The notes under the pieces: generated by a model | The model's input: only the letters and a program-made list of their open reading frames with translations | Databases searched by the model: none | Told to the model about the DNA's origin: nothing | In this document: positions 62,198-64,000 of the stretch, one piece after another | How the letters are laid out: each line of letters begins with the position of its first letter | Position numbering within the stretch: the stretch's first letter is position 1 | From: Davidsoniella eucalypti | Lineage: Eukaryota > Ascomycota > Sordariomycetes > Microascales > Ceratocystidaceae | Assembly: GCA_004009845.1 (NCBI GenBank) | Contig: RMBW01000001.1 | Location: 248,001-312,000 of the forward strand | DNA length: 64,000 nucleotides | Direction of reading: 5' to 3' | Made by a program: the position numbers and the translations under genes

Positions 62198-62668
62198 ATG
62201 AAGTTCTCTATCCTCTCCATGGTTACCGGCGCTCTGGCCGTCACCGGTAAGCTCTCCATCCTCCTATGTTTTCTAGGATAGAATACCAAACATGTTACAG
62301 ATACTAACATACTAGCAGTGTCCTACGACAACACCTACGACAACTCCGGCCTGTCTTTGGCCTCCGTCTCCTGCTCTGACGGTGTCAATGGTCTGATGAC
62401 CAAGGGCTACACCACCTTGGGCTCTCTGCCTCCCTTCCCTTACGTTGGTGGTGTTCCCGCCATCGGCGGCTGGAACTCTCCGGCCTGCGGCTCCTGCTGG
62501 CAACTAACCTACGGCACCAAGAGCATTTACGTGCTCGGTGTTGATGCCGCCCCGGGTGGCTTCAACATTGCCCAAGTTGCCATGAACGATCTGACCAACG
62601 GCCTGGCTAGCCAGGGCCGCTTTGAGATCACTTCTGCCCAGGTAGACGCCAGCTTATGCAAGATGTAA
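62198..62668 (+). CDS. Secreted cerato-platanin
   Basis: Exons 62198-62246 and 62319-62668 join to 132 residues. Residues 1-16 (MKFSILSMVTGALAVT) are a signal peptide, so the mature protein starts at or near VSYDNTYDN, the usual mature N-terminus of the family. The four conserved cysteines (35, 73, 76, 130) form the two disulfides; NGLMTKGYTTLGSLPPFP and GGWNSPACGSCWQLTY are family blocks. Cerato-platanins are small secreted beta-barrel proteins related to expansins. They sit in the cell wall or medium, bind chitin fragments, and in plant-associated species can elicit plant defence. The intron falls at the end of the signal-peptide region, typical for small secreted fungal proteins. A strong TATA promoter and high use of C-ending codons suggest strong expression. 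The gene converges on the minus-strand gene 287 bp away. Confidence 0.95.
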
Positions 62669-62955
62669 GATGGAGAAGAATAGGAGGCACTTTACAACTT
62701 CCCTTTGCAACAAGTACAGTTATACTATAAGCGGCTATCAGTACTTGATCACTACTTCCCATCTCTCCCGCCCATGTTTCATGTCTTTACGGTCCTTATT
62801 GCTAGTTATTGTTTTTGCCTAATCGAATCTAAATAAACTCGGTCCATTTTTATGGGCACATTACATTACTGGGTACCATGTTTGTGCATATTTTACTTGT
62901 TATGTTATTTTGATTCTAGAGTACTGTTTTCCTTCCTTGCAAACCAAGTGCTGTC

Positions 62956-63931
62956 TTAAGCCTCCTGGGGCCAAATCTCATTGGCAATCTTGCGCACTAA
63001 CTTCAGCTTGTTGGCCATATCCTCATGGGTTACCGAGTTGCCTAGATGATGGCTAGCAAAGCCGCATTGAGGGCTGACTCCGATACGCTGCAGTGCCTGC
63101 TCCATGGTCTGTCCAGAACCACGGGCGATGAACTCAGCAGCCGAGAGCACCCGCTGCTTTGTCTCCTCGACATCTTCCAGCTGAGGGAACTTGCTCGTGA
63201 TAACGCCCAGCACGACGTTCTTGTGGACTGGTAGATGCACCAGCGGCTCGAAACCGCCGGCCCGCTCCGTGTCGTACTCGAGGAAGAAAGTGTCGACGTT
63301 GACATCGTTGAATAGGCGCTGGGCCACATGGTCATAGCCGCCCTCGCTGAAGTGGCGCGAGTACGAGAAGTTGCCGCGGCATAGATGAAGACCAACGTGC
63401 AGATCGGCGGGCCGGCCGGAAAGACAATCGTTGTATAGCTTGATGTACGAGTCGAACAGGGCATCAGAGTCTTCTCCAGCCTTCTTGAAGCCTTCTAGCA
63501 TAGCCTCAGAGCAGAAATCTGTATGTGTAATCATGCATTAGCAAACCTGTGCACGCAAGGTAGCAGCTAAAGACACTATATATGTAAGTGGCGGCTTAGT
63601 CAGCAGTTACACTTACACGCCAGGTTGGGATCGTCAATTGTGACATTACGAACGCCAGCCGTGTAAAGAATATCGAGCTCAGTGCGATAAGCCGCAGCAA
63701 TATCGGCAAAGTATTCGGTGTCATTGGCGTACAAATCGAGCGAGTAGGCATAGCCGGGCTTATAACGTAGGTGGTACCATTCCGGAGCGGGCAAAGTCAG
63801 CTTTAGCTCACCAACCCGTTCAGCCGGAACGGGGTTCTTGAGGAAGTTCCATTCGTGGAGATACTGCGAGCCGACGTGCTTGATCTTGCCGGTGCAGACA
63901 AGAGACTCGCCGGGACGGTGATCGCTTTCGG
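62956..63931 (-). CDS. Cobalamin-independent methionine synthase-like protein (5' part outside window)
   Basis: The last two exons on the minus strand are 63617-63931 and 62956-63518 (TAA at 62956-62958). The intron between them has a GTAAGT donor and CAG acceptor, and joining restores IDDPNLAYFCSEAML. The upstream exon begins at a CAG acceptor preceded by a perfect TACTAAC branch site, so at least one more intron lies at 63932 and beyond. A possible donor (GTAACG) is near 63991. The visible 292 residues form the C-terminal catalytic barrel of the MetE superfamily, with the zinc-site pattern GLHLCRGN (His and Cys) and a further Cys in SPQCGFASH. Enzymes of this superfamily transfer methyl groups to thiols. 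This short fungal branch is distinct from the full-length methionine synthase, and its substrate is uncertain. Confidence 0.88.
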
Positions 63932-64000
63932 CTGGTGGGCGAAGAAGAATGGTGAAGAGTTAGTATCATGCGACAAGAGAAGCCTCGTTACTGTCTGTGT

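Noticed and set aside
1..64000. tRNA, rRNA and CRISPR signals
   Set aside because: B-box-like words (ggttc...) were checked by eye on both strands, but none had a matching A box and cloverleaf. No regularly spaced repeat array and no rRNA-like block were seen. A covariance-model search would be decisive for tRNA and other small RNAs.

Overview
The window looks like nuclear DNA of a filamentous ascomycete (Pezizomycotina, probably Sordariomycetes). Coding regions are interrupted by short introns of about 55-105 nt with GT(A/G)NGT donors and TACTAAC-like branch sites. Genes are far apart, and intergenic DNA is rich in homopolymers and pyrimidine runs. Several products belong to families that are typical of or restricted to these fungi: SPOK-like and FunK1-type proteins, a cerato-platanin, a Neurospora-type inactive PNG1 and fungal ferroportin. 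I saw no rRNA, no convincing tRNA and no CRISPR array.

Layout. The left edge (1-3.2 kb) is accessory-like. A minus-strand gene runs off the window and encodes the N-terminal two thirds of a SPOK-like protein (coiled coil, PD-(D/E)XK nuclease-like region, cysteine cluster). Upstream of it lie a decayed C-terminal piece of a FunK1-type kinase and unidentified coding-like relics. From 6.5 to 10 kb are a five-exon PLP aminotransferase and a von Willebrand A-domain protein. From 10 to 20 kb there is one conserved fungal orphan (13.3 kb) and a foldback element (11.16-11.55 kb). From 20 to 26 kb is a compact run of plus-strand housekeeping genes: a BTB-like protein, APC11, a Cys-rich orphan and a MEMO1-family protein. 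From 30 to 37.5 kb are an Sso1-type plasma-membrane syntaxin, a minus-strand orphan, and UTP4 of the small-subunit processome. A 14.4 kb stretch with no recognisable gene follows. From 52 to 57 kb are PNG1 and a ferroportin-family transporter. At the right edge a secreted cerato-platanin faces a cobalamin-independent methionine synthase-like gene that runs off the window.

The genes do not form one pathway. They are mostly independent housekeeping functions: cell-cycle ubiquitin ligase, ribosome biogenesis, exocytosis and metal transport. Candidate lineage-specific items are the SPOK-like gene and kinase relic, the foldback element, the syntaxin gene with a 5-nt microexon and a 67-residue tail beyond the membrane anchor, and a PNG1 that has lost both the catalytic Cys and the catalytic His. 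Exon boundaries were set by reading splice signals and matching remembered family patterns. No alignment or expression data were available.
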